The notes under the pieces were generated by a model, which did no database searches, was not told the DNA's origin, and was given only the letters and a program-made list of their open reading frames with translations. Below are positions 55,639-63,933 of a stretch of DNA of 64,000 nt, piece after piece. Both the position numbers and the translations under genes were made by a program. Within the stretch, counting starts at the first letter, position 1. Every line of letters starts with the position of its first letter. Source of the stretch: Candidatus Thiobius zoothamnicola (GTDB lineage Bacteria; Pseudomonadota; Gammaproteobacteria; Chromatiales; Chromatiaceae); the NCBI GenBank assembly GCA_030826945.1, contig JAPQLC010000005.1, forward strand, positions 1-64,000, written 5' to 3'.

Positions 55639-56730
55639 TTATGAGGCGATCATATGATTATCCCAACGTCTGTCTGCATAGTGCCAGGATGCTGTCTGTT
55701 GAAATTTATTGTTAATCTTGATTAATTCGCCTTGACCGTCACTGATGAGCAGGCCGTCAGTTAATGCGGCCAGTCCGCAAGCATCAGTGTGGGGTTGAAC
55801 GCGCAGATAACCGCCGTCAGTTGACCAGTAAGTTACTAACCCGCCGCGTGGCGATGACACCGCAAAATATTGGCCGGTTTTATCAAAGGCGACGCTGCCG
55901 CAATAGTTGCGCATTTTGCGTTGAATGTTTGGCGGTGCGCTGAGCAATTTTAGGGGTTGGTCGCCTTGTTGCAGGGCGATTAGAGGCGGTTGGTGATGCG
56001 CTTGACCTTCGTATTGCATGGCGATGGCGATTTGGTCATCGTCTGGCGCAATCGCCAGGTGCCTGATGCTGAGTTGACGCCATTTTGCTGGCGGCTCGAA
56101 CCGCTGCATCCGTCCACCGCTCTTTATATCAACATAAGCCAGGTTGGGTGCCATGGTGGTGAGATTGGTTTTGATGCGCGGCAAGTCAGGATGCGTGTGG
56201 ATACCACCGTTGGCGACGACTAAAGTGTTGTCATCGCCTATCAAGCCAATTTCATGTGGGCCTATGCCATGGCTGGGGATTTCACCGAGATAATCGCCAT
56301 TTTTTGTGGCGTAAATGCCGATCATGCCAACGCCATTGGCATAATCATTCTCACTACAGAACAAATATTGACCATCAGCACTGAATACGCCGTGTCCATA
56401 ATAATGGCGGTTGGCTTGTGGTTGAATCCGGTAGGCGAGGGTTTGTGTTTCCAGATTGATCAGGTCAACGAACCATCCGGGGCGTCGTCCGAATACCGCC
56501 AATTGTTCACCGGATGGATGAAGCGCCACACCATGTCCGCGGTCGGGCAACGGGATATCGATGCAGGTTTTTTGCGTCAAATCAAGCAGGCTGACAAAGT
56601 GCTGATGCTGCTGATTGGTATGGCAACTGAACAGGTGGGGAGTGGATTGCGTGGACGCTATGATTTGGCGGGTTGGTAACAGTAATCCGCCTAACCCCCA
56701 TTGTATGAATCGCCTTCGGTTAATCGCCAT
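55639..56730 (-). CDS. DUF1513 Tat-exported beta-propeller-like protein
   Basis: This 363-residue protein begins with a twin-arginine signal (NRRRFIQWGLGGLLLP), implying folded export to the periplasm. The body has repeated GHGVFSADGQYLFCSEND, GIGPHEIGLIGDD and HLAIAPDDDQIAIAMQYEG stretches, typical of DUF1513 and suggestive of a beta-propeller. The family accompanies imelysins and DUF1111 di-heme proteins in iron-regulated operons; the precise role is unknown. It is the last gene of this operon and overlaps the upstream imelysin gene by 11 bases. It is convergent to phzF with a 9-base gap. Confidence 0.85.
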   Translation of the reverse strand: MAINRRRFIQWGLGGLLLPTRQIIASTQSTPHLFSCHTNQQHQHFVSLLDLTQKTCIDIPLPDRGHGVALHPSGEQLAVFGRRPGWFVDLINLETQTLAYRIQPQANRHYYGHGVFSADGQYLFCSENDYANGVGMIGIYATKNGDYLGEIPSHGIGPHEIGLIGDDNTLVVANGGIHTHPDLPRIKTNLTTMAPNLAYVDIKSGGRMQRFEPPAKWRQLSIRHLAIAPDDDQIAIAMQYEGQAHHQPPLIALQQGDQPLKLLSAPPNIQRKMRNYCGSVAFDKTGQYFAVSSPRGGLVTYWSTDGGYLRVQPHTDACGLAALTDGLLISDGQGELIKINNKFQQTASWHYADRRWDNHMIAS

Positions 56731-57730
56731 CGAGATTATTAAATCCGAGTGAGAGGTTAAGTATGGTGGCCATTTCTTGTTTGATGAGCTGGTGTAATTG
56801 CTTCAGCTTGGTTTGCAATTGAATCAGTTTGGGACGTTCTTGCGGATTTTTAACGGCTTGGTCCAACGGTAAGCGCAGGGTTCCAGTCAGCTTGATGGCT
56901 TGCGTAAATTGGTCATTAATTTGTTGGGCAATGGGTTGATCACCCAGTTCCTTGGCGAAGGTGTGTTGATACAAGGTTTGGCAGGCCTGGATATTGCGTC
57001 TTAATGCGGTGATGGATGTGCCGCTGCGCCAGCCTTCCGCGCGTTTGCTGCGTGCTTTTTTCTGGTTTTTACCCAGTGGGCGAGCTAGCTTTTGAGTGAT
57101 CAGAATTTCGAACTGGGTGTGCAGATTGTTGAGTATTTCACCAGCCAGTTCGGTTTCGGTGGCGTACAGTGGATTATTTTCATTCGGCTGGGTAAACCAT
57201 TGTTGGAAGGGCGCTTCACCGGTTGTCCAGTCAGCGAGGGTGGCGTTGGCCATTTGGTACAGATTGATGCTGATTGCGTTTATGACGCGGCAAGTCTCCA
57301 ATCTGGGTTGTGGAAACAATAGCTGTTCTAATGCGCTGAACCCTTGCACCGCGACGCTTTTTCTCGCAATGTTGAGTGAGGCGGTTTCCGGTTCATTGAG
57401 CAATTGCGCCAAGTGTTTGCTGACGGTACTGCGTTTGTCTGGCCAGAGTTGGAAGCGGTGTTCGCGCATCAGGTATTGAATGGGGCCAAAACGGATATGT
57501 TGTATGCTTTGCCAGGCCAGAAAGGCATCGATATAACCTTGTTGAATGTGTGCTGCAGATGTCGCACTGGGTGATTCACAGTATGTTTTGGCGGTATGTC
57601 GTAGTGCATCGGTATGCATCGCCAGTTGTTGGTAGCCGGGTATGATGTGCTGTTCAGCCAGCGCCTTGAAATCATAAGCCAGCGCGGTTTGGCTAAGGAA
57701 CAGGGTCAGGGCGATAAGGAGTTTATACAT
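56720..57730 (-). CDS. imelysin family protein (second copy)
   Basis: This 336-residue periplasmic imelysin-like protein has a signal peptide (MYKLLIALTLFLSQTALA) followed by helical bundles rich in Gln and Leu. The family GxHxxE site is changed to GFSALEQLLF, so the His of the motif is missing. Imelysins are iron-regulated periplasmic or lipoprotein peptidase-like proteins (family M75) thought to assist iron uptake. It lies between the DUF1111 and DUF1513 genes, an arrangement seen in IrpA/IrpB-type iron operons. It differs from the canonical copy at 60882-62147. Confidence 0.82.
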   Translation of the reverse strand: MYKLLIALTLFLSQTALAYDFKALAEQHIIPGYQQLAMHTDALRHTAKTYCESPSATSAAHIQQGYIDAFLAWQSIQHIRFGPIQYLMREHRFQLWPDKRSTVSKHLAQLLNEPETASLNIARKSVAVQGFSALEQLLFPQPRLETCRVINAISINLYQMANATLADWTTGEAPFQQWFTQPNENNPLYATETELAGEILNNLHTQFEILITQKLARPLGKNQKKARSKRAEGWRSGTSITALRRNIQACQTLYQHTFAKELGDQPIAQQINDQFTQAIKLTGTLRLPLDQAVKNPQERPKLIQLQTKLKQLHQLIKQEMATILNLSLGFNNLDGD

Positions 57731-57782
57731 GGTGTTTTTCCATTGATGGACAGATTCAGGATCTTTTCCTTGCCAGTTTGGT

Positions 57783-59102
57783 TTATAAACTTTGTATAAA
57801 TCGAATCAGTTGATCGCGTTGCGTGGCGTCAAGTGCCAAAACCGCATCACGTTGCGGTTGGGCTTCGCCGCCGTGCCATAAGATGGCTTCCATCAGGCTG
57901 AGCGCGCGGCCATCATGCAGGTAATAAGTATTGCCATTGACTTGTTCTGTCAAACCGATGCCCCAAAGCGGTGCCGTACGCCATTCGGCATTGCCGTCAG
58001 ATAAACCTTCACCCATATCATGTAGCAGTAAATCAGTGTAAGGCTGGATAGATTGTCCGCCCAGCCGCCAACTGGGTCGATGGCAGGAAGCACAGCCAAT
58101 TTGCGTAAACAGGGTTTTTCCGGCCAATACATCAGGATCATCCGGTTGACGCGGCAGAGGAGGTGTCAGATGTCTCAAATAATGTGCGATCAAATTAACA
58201 AGCGGTTGGTGGATTTCCAGATTGTCATATTGCGGGCTGTCGCCATGCGGTGCGGATAAACAAAGTTCTTGCGCTTGGGTGCAATCACCGGCGTGTTGCG
58301 GAAATAAGGGGGTGGATAAACCCATATCCATCGTAAAAGCGTGTTGAACTTGTTCGCTTAGTGTGGCGATTTCTGCTTTATGGCCAAACCGGCCAGGTAT
58401 CTTTTGTTGTTGCTCCCGGCTCCAGACCCAACTGACTTCACCGGAGACGCCATCGCCATTGTTATCCTGTGGATCGGCTTGGATTTCGATCTCTGAGGCG
58501 GGTATTGAAGCGAGCATACCGGGCGCGATGAGCGCCGGAGCCAAGCGGGGAGAATATTCAGTTTGAGGGTTTAAAGGGCCGTAGGATAAGCCATTAATGC
58601 GGTAACTGGGTTTACGTAAGTTGATTTGCGCACCATCGTCAAATTGAACCGGGATATTTTCGTAACTGATGGCGATATAACCCTCGCTTTGATGACCAGC
58701 AATGGCGAATGGTTGTAGTTGATAGCCATATTTCGGATCCGGTTTGTTAGCTGGCTGGCGTAAGCGCATCACCAGAGACAAGGGTTTTTCCTGGGTCGCC
58801 GGGATCCTGCCCCGGCCATTATGGGGATGACAATGGATGCAGGCACGTGCATTGTAAAGTGGACCAAGTCCATCAACTGTTTGGGTGGAGGCTGGCGCAC
58901 TGATCCAGGGGCGGCGGAAAAGTCGGCGGCCTATTTGAGCATCCAGTTGTTGTTCCGATGATAAATCCGGGTTGATTCGAGAGAATGCGGCTTGGATTGG
59001 GCTGGCGTCAGCCGGAGTGATAGCAATAGAAAGGAGCGAGAAACAAATGCCTATCGCGGTGCGGGATCTGAGTGGGATACGGTAACGCAGCGAATCGCTC
59101 AA
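57783..59102 (-). CDS. DUF1111 di-heme oxidoreductase
   Basis: This 439-residue exported c-type cytochrome has a signal peptide (FSLLSIAITPADA), first heme site CIHCH (about residue 90), second heme site CASCH (about 340) and the C-terminal YYLHDGRALSLMEAILWHGG typical of the family. It is also called thiol oxidoreductase; the physiological substrate is unclear, but it is usually encoded with imelysins in iron-responsive operons. The start codon is a TTG with no better ATG nearby. It is followed 52 bases later by the second imelysin. Confidence 0.87.
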   Translation of the reverse strand: MSDSLRYRIPLRSRTAIGICFSLLSIAITPADASPIQAAFSRINPDLSSEQQLDAQIGRRLFRRPWISAPASTQTVDGLGPLYNARACIHCHPHNGRGRIPATQEKPLSLVMRLRQPANKPDPKYGYQLQPFAIAGHQSEGYIAISYENIPVQFDDGAQINLRKPSYRINGLSYGPLNPQTEYSPRLAPALIAPGMLASIPASEIEIQADPQDNNGDGVSGEVSWVWSREQQQKIPGRFGHKAEIATLSEQVQHAFTMDMGLSTPLFPQHAGDCTQAQELCLSAPHGDSPQYDNLEIHQPLVNLIAHYLRHLTPPLPRQPDDPDVLAGKTLFTQIGCASCHRPSWRLGGQSIQPYTDLLLHDMGEGLSDGNAEWRTAPLWGIGLTEQVNGNTYYLHDGRALSLMEAILWHGGEAQPQRDAVLALDATQRDQLIRFIQSL

Positions 59103-59147
59103 TGGGTTGTCTGGATGATGTGAATCGGCGGGTGGATCAATGGATCA

Positions 59148-59184
59148 AGGCGACGCACTGCGGGAATTCCACAGTGCGTCGCCT
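59148..59184 (-). terminator. strong hairpin after hfq
   Basis: A perfect 13-bp inverted repeat (aggcgacgcactg at 59148-59160, cagtgcgtcgcct at 59172-59184) with an 11-base loop lies 23 bases past the hfq stop. The T run downstream is weak. It may terminate most hfq transcripts while allowing readthrough, or the DUF1111 gene may have its own promoter in 59103-59147. Confidence 0.6.
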
Positions 59185-59207
59185 GCTGATGCAGGGATAT
59201 CGGTTGA

Positions 59208-59489
59208 TCAGTCTTTATAAGGGTAATTGGTATCCGATGTGGATTCAGTTTCTTCCTCCTCATCCAGCGGTGGGTGGGCGATTTTCACATTACGTGATGG
59301 CACTACAGTGGATATGGCATGCTTATAGACCATCTGGCTGACATTGTTTTTCAGTAGTACGACAAATTGGTCAAATGACTCAACGATGCCTTGCAGCTTG
59401 ATGCCATTAACCAGAAAAATCGAAACGGGTACGCGTTCCTTACGCAAAGTATTTAAAAAAGGATCTTGTAGAGATTGCCCTTTTGACAT
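59208..59489 (-). CDS. hfq: RNA chaperone Hfq
   Basis: This 93-residue Sm-like protein is a full match to Hfq: [41 protein letters not shown] and the Sm2 [12 protein letters not shown]. It has a short acidic C-terminal tail ([12 protein letters not shown]). It forms hexamers that pair small RNAs with mRNAs. AGGAG precedes the ATG. Its usual partners miaA and hflX are not adjacent; instead it lies between two c-type cytochrome genes in an iron locus. Confidence 0.96.
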   Translation of the reverse strand: MSKGQSLQDPFLNTLRKERVPVSIFLVNGIKLQGIVESFDQFVVLLKNNVSQMVYKHAISTVVPSRNVKIAHPPLDEEEETESTSDTNYPYKD

Positions 59490-59662
59490 TGTTTTCTCCT
59501 GTTTTTTGTATTTAATTCAGACTCGCGGTCCGTGGGTAGCCATTCCGTGCCTGTTCGGGATTCCGGCCAAACGCAAATCTGCGTGAGACTATAACATAAT
59601 TTATTGTTTGCTATTACTCGGCGCCGGTTTGGAGAGCCGTCAGCTTGTTTAAGAAAAACGGA

Positions 59663-60784
59663 TTATTTTTCATAGCGACGGTCTGTTAACGTCTGCATAA
59701 AAGCGACCAGCGCGTCGATACGTCGATCATCCAAAGCCGGACCTGTTTTGAGTTCTTTTAGGGACAGGTTCTCTGGAATTTCAGCAGGTTGCCAAGTTTC
59801 CCCGGTTTCTGGATTAATCCGGCTTCGTGGACTACGGCTGTTATATTGATTGTAAAACAGCACGACGGTGCGCAAGTCTTTGAATACGCCGTTATGCATG
59901 TAAGGCCCGGTCACCGCGACATTGCGTAGGGTAGGCGTCTTGAACTTACCGGCTTGTTGCCGATCCGTCACTTTGGGATTGTCCAGCAGTCCTTGATCCT
60001 GATGTTTGACGCCCAGCCCATTGAGCTGGCGTACGGTCTGATTCGCCGGCACGCCAATATTATGGTAGCTGTAGTCGGTGAAGGTTTCGCGTTGCCGGTG
60101 CGGCGTGGAGCGTAGTTGGTGGCACAAATGGCAGTTGGTGAATTGTTCGGAGAAAAACAACGTCATACCCAACTCTTCCTGATCTGTCATCTGGTATTCA
60201 CCGCGCAGGTAACGATCATATTTGGCGTCAAAAGGCGAAAATAAATCGGTTCTTTCGAATGCCTGAATACTGTCAGTCATTGCTTGGTAAGCGGTTTCGG
60301 TATCGCTGAAGACATCCTCGCCATATAATGCCTTGAAGGCTTTGACGTACGCTGGGTTTTCTTGGATGCGCTGTATGATCGCCATTTTATCCGGCATGCC
60401 CATCTCAATGGGGTTGAGCGGCGGCCCGCCCGCCTGATCTTGCAGGTCATTGGCGCGCCCATCCAGAAACTGACCGCCAATGTAGTCACCTGCCGCATTG
60501 CGGTGGAAGCGTGGACTGAAGGCGGCGTAGCTGGCGGTTGGGGTATTGCGATCACCTAACGATACGCCATCATCGCCGGATGAGACGGCGCGCCCAGCGG
60601 CATTCGTCCGTGGGTCAATGAATCCATGCTCGGGGGAATGGCAAGTGGCGCAAGATTGCGTGCGGTTTTTTGACAGACTGGGGTCAAAATAAAGCGCTTG
60701 CCCCAGTGCCTCTTGAGTGTTGGGCGCTGCGCCGTGTGCAGTAGATAAAACCAGAACGGTAAGACTGATCAGGTATCGGTACAT
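59663..60784 (-). CDS. di-heme cytochrome c peroxidase/MauG-like protein
   Basis: This 373-residue periplasmic protein has a signal peptide (MYRYLISLTVLVLSTAHGAA), heme site 1 CATCH (about residue 45), heme site 2 CHLCH (about 218) and LGDRNTPTASYAAFSPRFH, TPTLRNVAVTGPYMHNG characteristic of CCP/MauG. It reduces H2O2 using c-type electron donors or oxidises a protein partner. It begins a new unit after the terminator at 60817-60858. Its company with imelysins and a DUF1111 protein suggests a role in iron-linked redox at the cell surface. Confidence 0.87.
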   Translation of the reverse strand: MYRYLISLTVLVLSTAHGAAPNTQEALGQALYFDPSLSKNRTQSCATCHSPEHGFIDPRTNAAGRAVSSGDDGVSLGDRNTPTASYAAFSPRFHRNAAGDYIGGQFLDGRANDLQDQAGGPPLNPIEMGMPDKMAIIQRIQENPAYVKAFKALYGEDVFSDTETAYQAMTDSIQAFERTDLFSPFDAKYDRYLRGEYQMTDQEELGMTLFFSEQFTNCHLCHQLRSTPHRQRETFTDYSYHNIGVPANQTVRQLNGLGVKHQDQGLLDNPKVTDRQQAGKFKTPTLRNVAVTGPYMHNGVFKDLRTVVLFYNQYNSRSPRSRINPETGETWQPAEIPENLSLKELKTGPALDDRRIDALVAFMQTLTDRRYEK

Positions 60785-60816
60785 GTAAAGCTCATGATCA
60801 AACGGTTATGACAACG

Positions 60817-60858
60817 CAAAAAAACCTACCGGTGCAGCAGCATCGCATCGGTAGGTTT
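60817..60858 (-). terminator. intrinsic terminator after imelysin gene
   Basis: Read on the minus strand, aaacctaccg pairs perfectly with cggtaggttt around a 17-base loop and is followed by a run of seven T. It lies 24 bases past the imelysin stop and separates the hemP-imelysin unit from the cytochrome peroxidase unit. Confidence 0.85.
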
Positions 60859-60881
60859 GATTCGGCGTTTGTTAATGAGAA

Positions 60882-62147
60882 TTATTGTACCTTATAAGGT
60901 GCATCCAAGCTGTCTGAACCTTCAAAAGCGATAGCAGACAGATCCATGGCGTTGATGGCGTTCTCAATCGCTTTGGTTTGAGCGACCAAGGCATCAACAG
61001 CGGCTTTGACTTTGGCGTTACCTGAAGTATTGCCTTCGCCGATCATCTGATCATAAGCTTCGCCATTCTCCGCCGTGTCCACCAGAACCTGCATTTTAGC
61101 CAGTGTGGTATTCAGGCGTTGGCGTAAGGTGGCGTCAACTCGCGCATTTTTTGCGGCGACCAGATCGGATAAACTGGGGCCTTCCACTTTGCGACCATCA
61201 ATCCGGGTATAGGAACCAGTGTAGACATTTTTGATGCCTAGCGCGTCGTTGTAGTGTGACCAATGAGTGTTATCACTGAAGCAATCATGTTCTTCTTCAG
61301 GGTCATGCAACATCAAACCGAGCTTCATGCGTTCACCAGCCAGTTCGCCATAGGATAAGCTGCCCATGCCGGTAAAGATGGTCGCCAAATTGCTGCGCAG
61401 GTCGCCAGTGGTGACGGCTCTGCGCGCATCGCCATGGGCCGACCATTGCTGAACCATCCATTGCAGATCATCAATCAGCAAGTCGGTCACTGTCTGCAAA
61501 TACGCCGCGCGGCGGTCACAGTTACCCCATGAGCAATTTTGAGTATCAAAATCACTGGCTGGACGTGCGCCTGCTCCCGGCCCTGTGCCGTTCAAGTCTT
61601 GTCCCCACAGCAGGAATTCAACCGCATGGTAGCCAGTCGCCACATTGGCTTCGACATCGTCCGCTTCATGCAAAGTATCTGTCAGCAGGGTTTTCGTGAT
61701 CTCACTGACGTTAACCCGCTCGCCAGCGATGGTTAAGGTTTTGTTGGCGATAATATTGGCGGTGTACAACGGGTTCTCATCGGAGTCCCAGCCGTAACTG
61801 GCAGCGACATAGTCGATCATGCCTTCATCCAATGGCCAAGCGTTCACCTTGCCTTCCCAGTCATCCACAATAGCATTGCCGAAGCGGTAAGCTTCGGTTT
61901 GTTGGTAGGGATGACGCGCTGTTACCCAAGCGTCTTTAGCGGCTTGCAGATTGGTTTCGGTAGGTTTGGTAATGAGTTGATTGACAGCTTTCTGTAACTG
62001 TTTTGCTGTCGTTAGCGAATCGGCGTACATGGCGTGCGCCAGATCAGCATAGTGGTCCATGACGGCTTGTGGTGTTACGTTCGCCGCAAACGATGGTGCA
62101 CTCAGCACCAAAGCGCTGAGCAGACTGATTAAACGGGTGAATTTCAT
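60882..62147 (-). CDS. imelysin family protein (IrpA-like)
   Basis: This 421-residue exported protein has a signal peptide (MKFTRLISLLSALVLSAPSFA), then an M75/imelysin domain with the hallmark GYHAVEFLLWGQD (GxHxxE), an insertion with four Cys (DTQNCSWGNCDRR and EEHDCFSD) and SYGELAGERMKLGLM. IrpA-type imelysins are induced by iron starvation and needed for growth under iron limitation in some bacteria. It follows the LbtU-like gene by about 27 bases and ends at an intrinsic terminator. Confidence 0.9.
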   Translation of the reverse strand: MKFTRLISLLSALVLSAPSFAANVTPQAVMDHYADLAHAMYADSLTTAKQLQKAVNQLITKPTETNLQAAKDAWVTARHPYQQTEAYRFGNAIVDDWEGKVNAWPLDEGMIDYVAASYGWDSDENPLYTANIIANKTLTIAGERVNVSEITKTLLTDTLHEADDVEANVATGYHAVEFLLWGQDLNGTGPGAGARPASDFDTQNCSWGNCDRRAAYLQTVTDLLIDDLQWMVQQWSAHGDARRAVTTGDLRSNLATIFTGMGSLSYGELAGERMKLGLMLHDPEEEHDCFSDNTHWSHYNDALGIKNVYTGSYTRIDGRKVEGPSLSDLVAAKNARVDATLRQRLNTTLAKMQVLVDTAENGEAYDQMIGEGNTSGNAKVKAAVDALVAQTKAIENAINAMDLSAIAFEGSDSLDAPYKVQ

Positions 62148-62174
62148 CTTGGGTTCCTGGCGGTGTTGAGCGGA

Positions 62175-63130
62175 TTAAAATTCGATGGCGAGCTTGCCGG
62201 TAATGGTGTCAGTTTCTGTACCGGCATAAGATTCAGCTTGGGCATATTCGAGTCCCAAGGTTGCGCCTGCCATTAATTCAACACTGAAACTTAAGCGGCA
62301 GGTTTTTCATCATCGGCATCGGCAAAACTTTCGGCAGCCGCCAAATATTCGCCGATCAAGGTGAAGTCACTGATGTTCAGTGAAGTCGATAACACCCAAC
62401 CGGCGGATTCATTACCAGCGCTGAACCAAGCTGGATCAGCATCAACAATGCCGTTGCTTTCACCCAGATTATTGATGTATCCCAGATGGCCGTTGAGGCT
62501 CATGGCGTCATTTTCCATGCTGGCGTTTAGCGCCAAACCATAGTTGTCAATTTCTGTGGTGTGGTTGCCTTGAAAAAGGTAGGCGGAAGCACCAAAGTTG
62601 TCATTTGCGAAGCCGAATTCAATCGCACTATCGCCAGCCTCGCCAAGATCTAAAGTGATCGGATCTGACACCATGTGCGTTTCATAAACGCCAAAGGGTA
62701 AGGTGAATTGACCGGCGTTGACGAACCACTGACTATCCGGGTTGGCGATGGTGACTTTTGCGGTGTCAATATTCAGAGTGCCATTGTTGTTGGTTTCTTC
62801 TTCATATTTCGCCACAATTTCAGCATTGATCCAGTCATTCACCTGCCCGGCAATGCCCAATTCGACGGTGGATGCTTTGATATCACTTGTATCATTGGCA
62901 TTGTCAGCAGAGGTTTGAGACGCTTCAATTTCAATCACACCACTGAGTTCGATTTTATCGAACCAATTATCGCCAGTTGCGTTGATCGCCTGGTCTTGTG
63001 ATTGCACCCGCTGCTCCAGATAGGCAGTGCGTTTTTCCATCGCGGCCAAGCGGTCTTTCATGGCAGTGGCCGAAGCGTGGGCGGCGATAAAGGTGGAACC
63101 GACGGCCACAGCGAGTAGCATTTTTTTCAT
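62175..63130 (-). pseudogene. LbtU-like outer-membrane porin, frameshifted near the 3' end
   Basis: The first frame (63130 to 62291) has a signal peptide (MKKMLLAVAVGSTFIAAHAS), a short coiled coil (MKDRLAAMEKRTAYLEQRVQ) and beta-barrel strands (VTIANPDSQWFVNAGQFTLP), like the LbtU siderophore porin family, but stops after DDEKPAA. In the minus-one frame the sequence continues as SFSVELMAGATLGLEYAQAE to ITGKLAIEF and a stop at 62175, ending in Phe as outer-membrane barrels do. A one-base deletion near 62292 explains this. CAGGAG before the start supports 63130; ATG 63133 and 63148 are alternatives. Either a strain mutation or a sequencing error. Confidence 0.72.
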
Positions 63131-63169
63131 CATTGACTCCTGGGTCATAAATATTGGGAGAGGCTGAAA

Positions 63170-63340
63170 TTATTTGGTCAGAATGAGTTTGCCTTGACGG
63201 GTGATTTGCAAACGATAAATCTCCTTTCGGTGAGAGATTTCGATCAGTGATTGGCCTGCAAATAAGGTTTCCGTATCCCAACGCTGGATGGGGTCATTTC
63301 TATGGCGTTTATCTGAATTTTTATCGGAAGAGTGATTCAT
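63170..63340 (-). CDS. hemP: hemin uptake protein HemP
   Basis: This 56-residue protein starts MNHSSDKNSDKRHRNDPIQR and ends with the HemP signature EIYRLQITRQGKLILTK. The frame runs from ATG 63340-63338 to TAA 63170-63172. HemP homologues are small cytosolic proteins encoded ahead of heme or iron uptake genes and strongly Fur-regulated; some activate transcription of the receptor gene. Here it precedes the LbtU-like porin. A Fur-box-like palindrome lies 9 bases upstream of the start. Confidence 0.88.
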   Translation of the reverse strand: MNHSSDKNSDKRHRNDPIQRWDTETLFAGQSLIEISHRKEIYRLQITRQGKLILTK

Positions 63341-63348
63341 TAAATATC

Positions 63349-63367
63349 AATAATAAAAATTATTATC
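63349..63367 (-). promoter_or_regulatory. Fur-box-like operator upstream of hemP
   Basis: The near-palindrome AATAATAAAAATTATTATC, read on the minus strand as GATAATAATTTTTATTATT, matches 14 of 19 bases of the Fur consensus GATAATGATAATCATTATC. It lies directly before hemP, where Fur with iron would block transcription. Confidence 0.6.
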
Positions 63368-63422
63368 CTTTTTGTAGCTTTAAGCGGAATTGAGAGTAAG
63401 AATAGGCGTGTAACCGTGTTAT

Positions 63423-63605
63423 CTAACGCTGAGTTGATTTATCCGATGGTTTTTTTGTGGATTGCCGACTTAATTCGCGGATGTGTCGCCAACGCTTGGC
63501 ATAATCACTTTTTCTATGCAGATGAATAAAAAAATCCGTTAAAGCTTGCAGCCAAGTGTTCTTCAAGCGGGTGTATATGGGATTAAGTTGCGGCAAATGG
63601 TTCAT
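63423..63605 (-). CDS. small basic protein downstream of bfd
   Basis: This 60-residue protein starts MNHLPQLNPIYTRLKNTWLQ and continues with an amphipathic LTDFFIHLHRKSDYAKRWRH helix and a strongly basic tail (KKPSDKSTQR). Its ATG overlaps the end of bfd by 23 bases, so it is probably co-translated. No family is recognised. The positive charge could mean nucleic acid or membrane surface binding. Confidence rests on operon context and protein-like composition. Confidence 0.45.
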   Translation of the reverse strand: MNHLPQLNPIYTRLKNTWLQALTDFFIHLHRKSDYAKRWRHIRELSRQSTKKPSDKSTQR

Positions 63606-63786
63606 GAATTTCTTGCATTTGTGAATTTTGGGCACTGTGTAACGTGCGTATGGCGTATTCCTTGCAGCGACCACAGCATGTCGCCACATTCAGCATTTTT
63701 TGCAAGCATTCAAATGAACATGCGCCATTCTCACAAGCGCCATGAATATCATGGTCGGTGATTTTGTTGCAGATACAAATGTACAT
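63583..63786 (-). CDS. bfd: bacterioferritin-associated ferredoxin (Bfd-like)
   Basis: This 67-residue [2Fe-2S] protein has the Bfd/BFD-like ligand pattern CIC near the N terminus (MYICICNKITDHDI) and CCGRC later. Bfd reduces the ferric core of bacterioferritin to mobilise iron and is typically Fur-repressed. The ATG at 63786 yields the canonical N terminus; an upstream ATG (63855) adds a non-family extension. A Fur-box-like site about 130 bases upstream supports iron control. No bacterioferritin gene is in the window. Confidence 0.87.
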   Translation of the reverse strand: MYICICNKITDHDIHGACENGACSFECLQKMLNVATCCGRCKEYAIRTLHSAQNSQMQEIHEPFAAT

Positions 63787-63918
63787 ATGCAGCACCCAAT
63801 TAGCTGGAATAAAAAGCGTGACTCTCTGATTCAAACGTTGCGAATCAGAGAGCACGATAAGTGCAGAAGGAAATTAGATGTTGTTGATGAACCACATCTT
63901 TCTTTAATTTAATGCAAT

Positions 63919-63933
63919 TGATAATGATTTGCA
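63919..63933 (-). promoter_or_regulatory. Fur-box-like operator upstream of bfd
   Basis: TGATAATGATTTGCA matches the 7-1-7 Fur pattern TGATAATNATTATCA at 12 of 14 specified bases. It sits in an AT-rich stretch about 130 bases before the bfd ATG. The remaining 63934-64000 shows nothing else recognisable. Confidence 0.55.
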
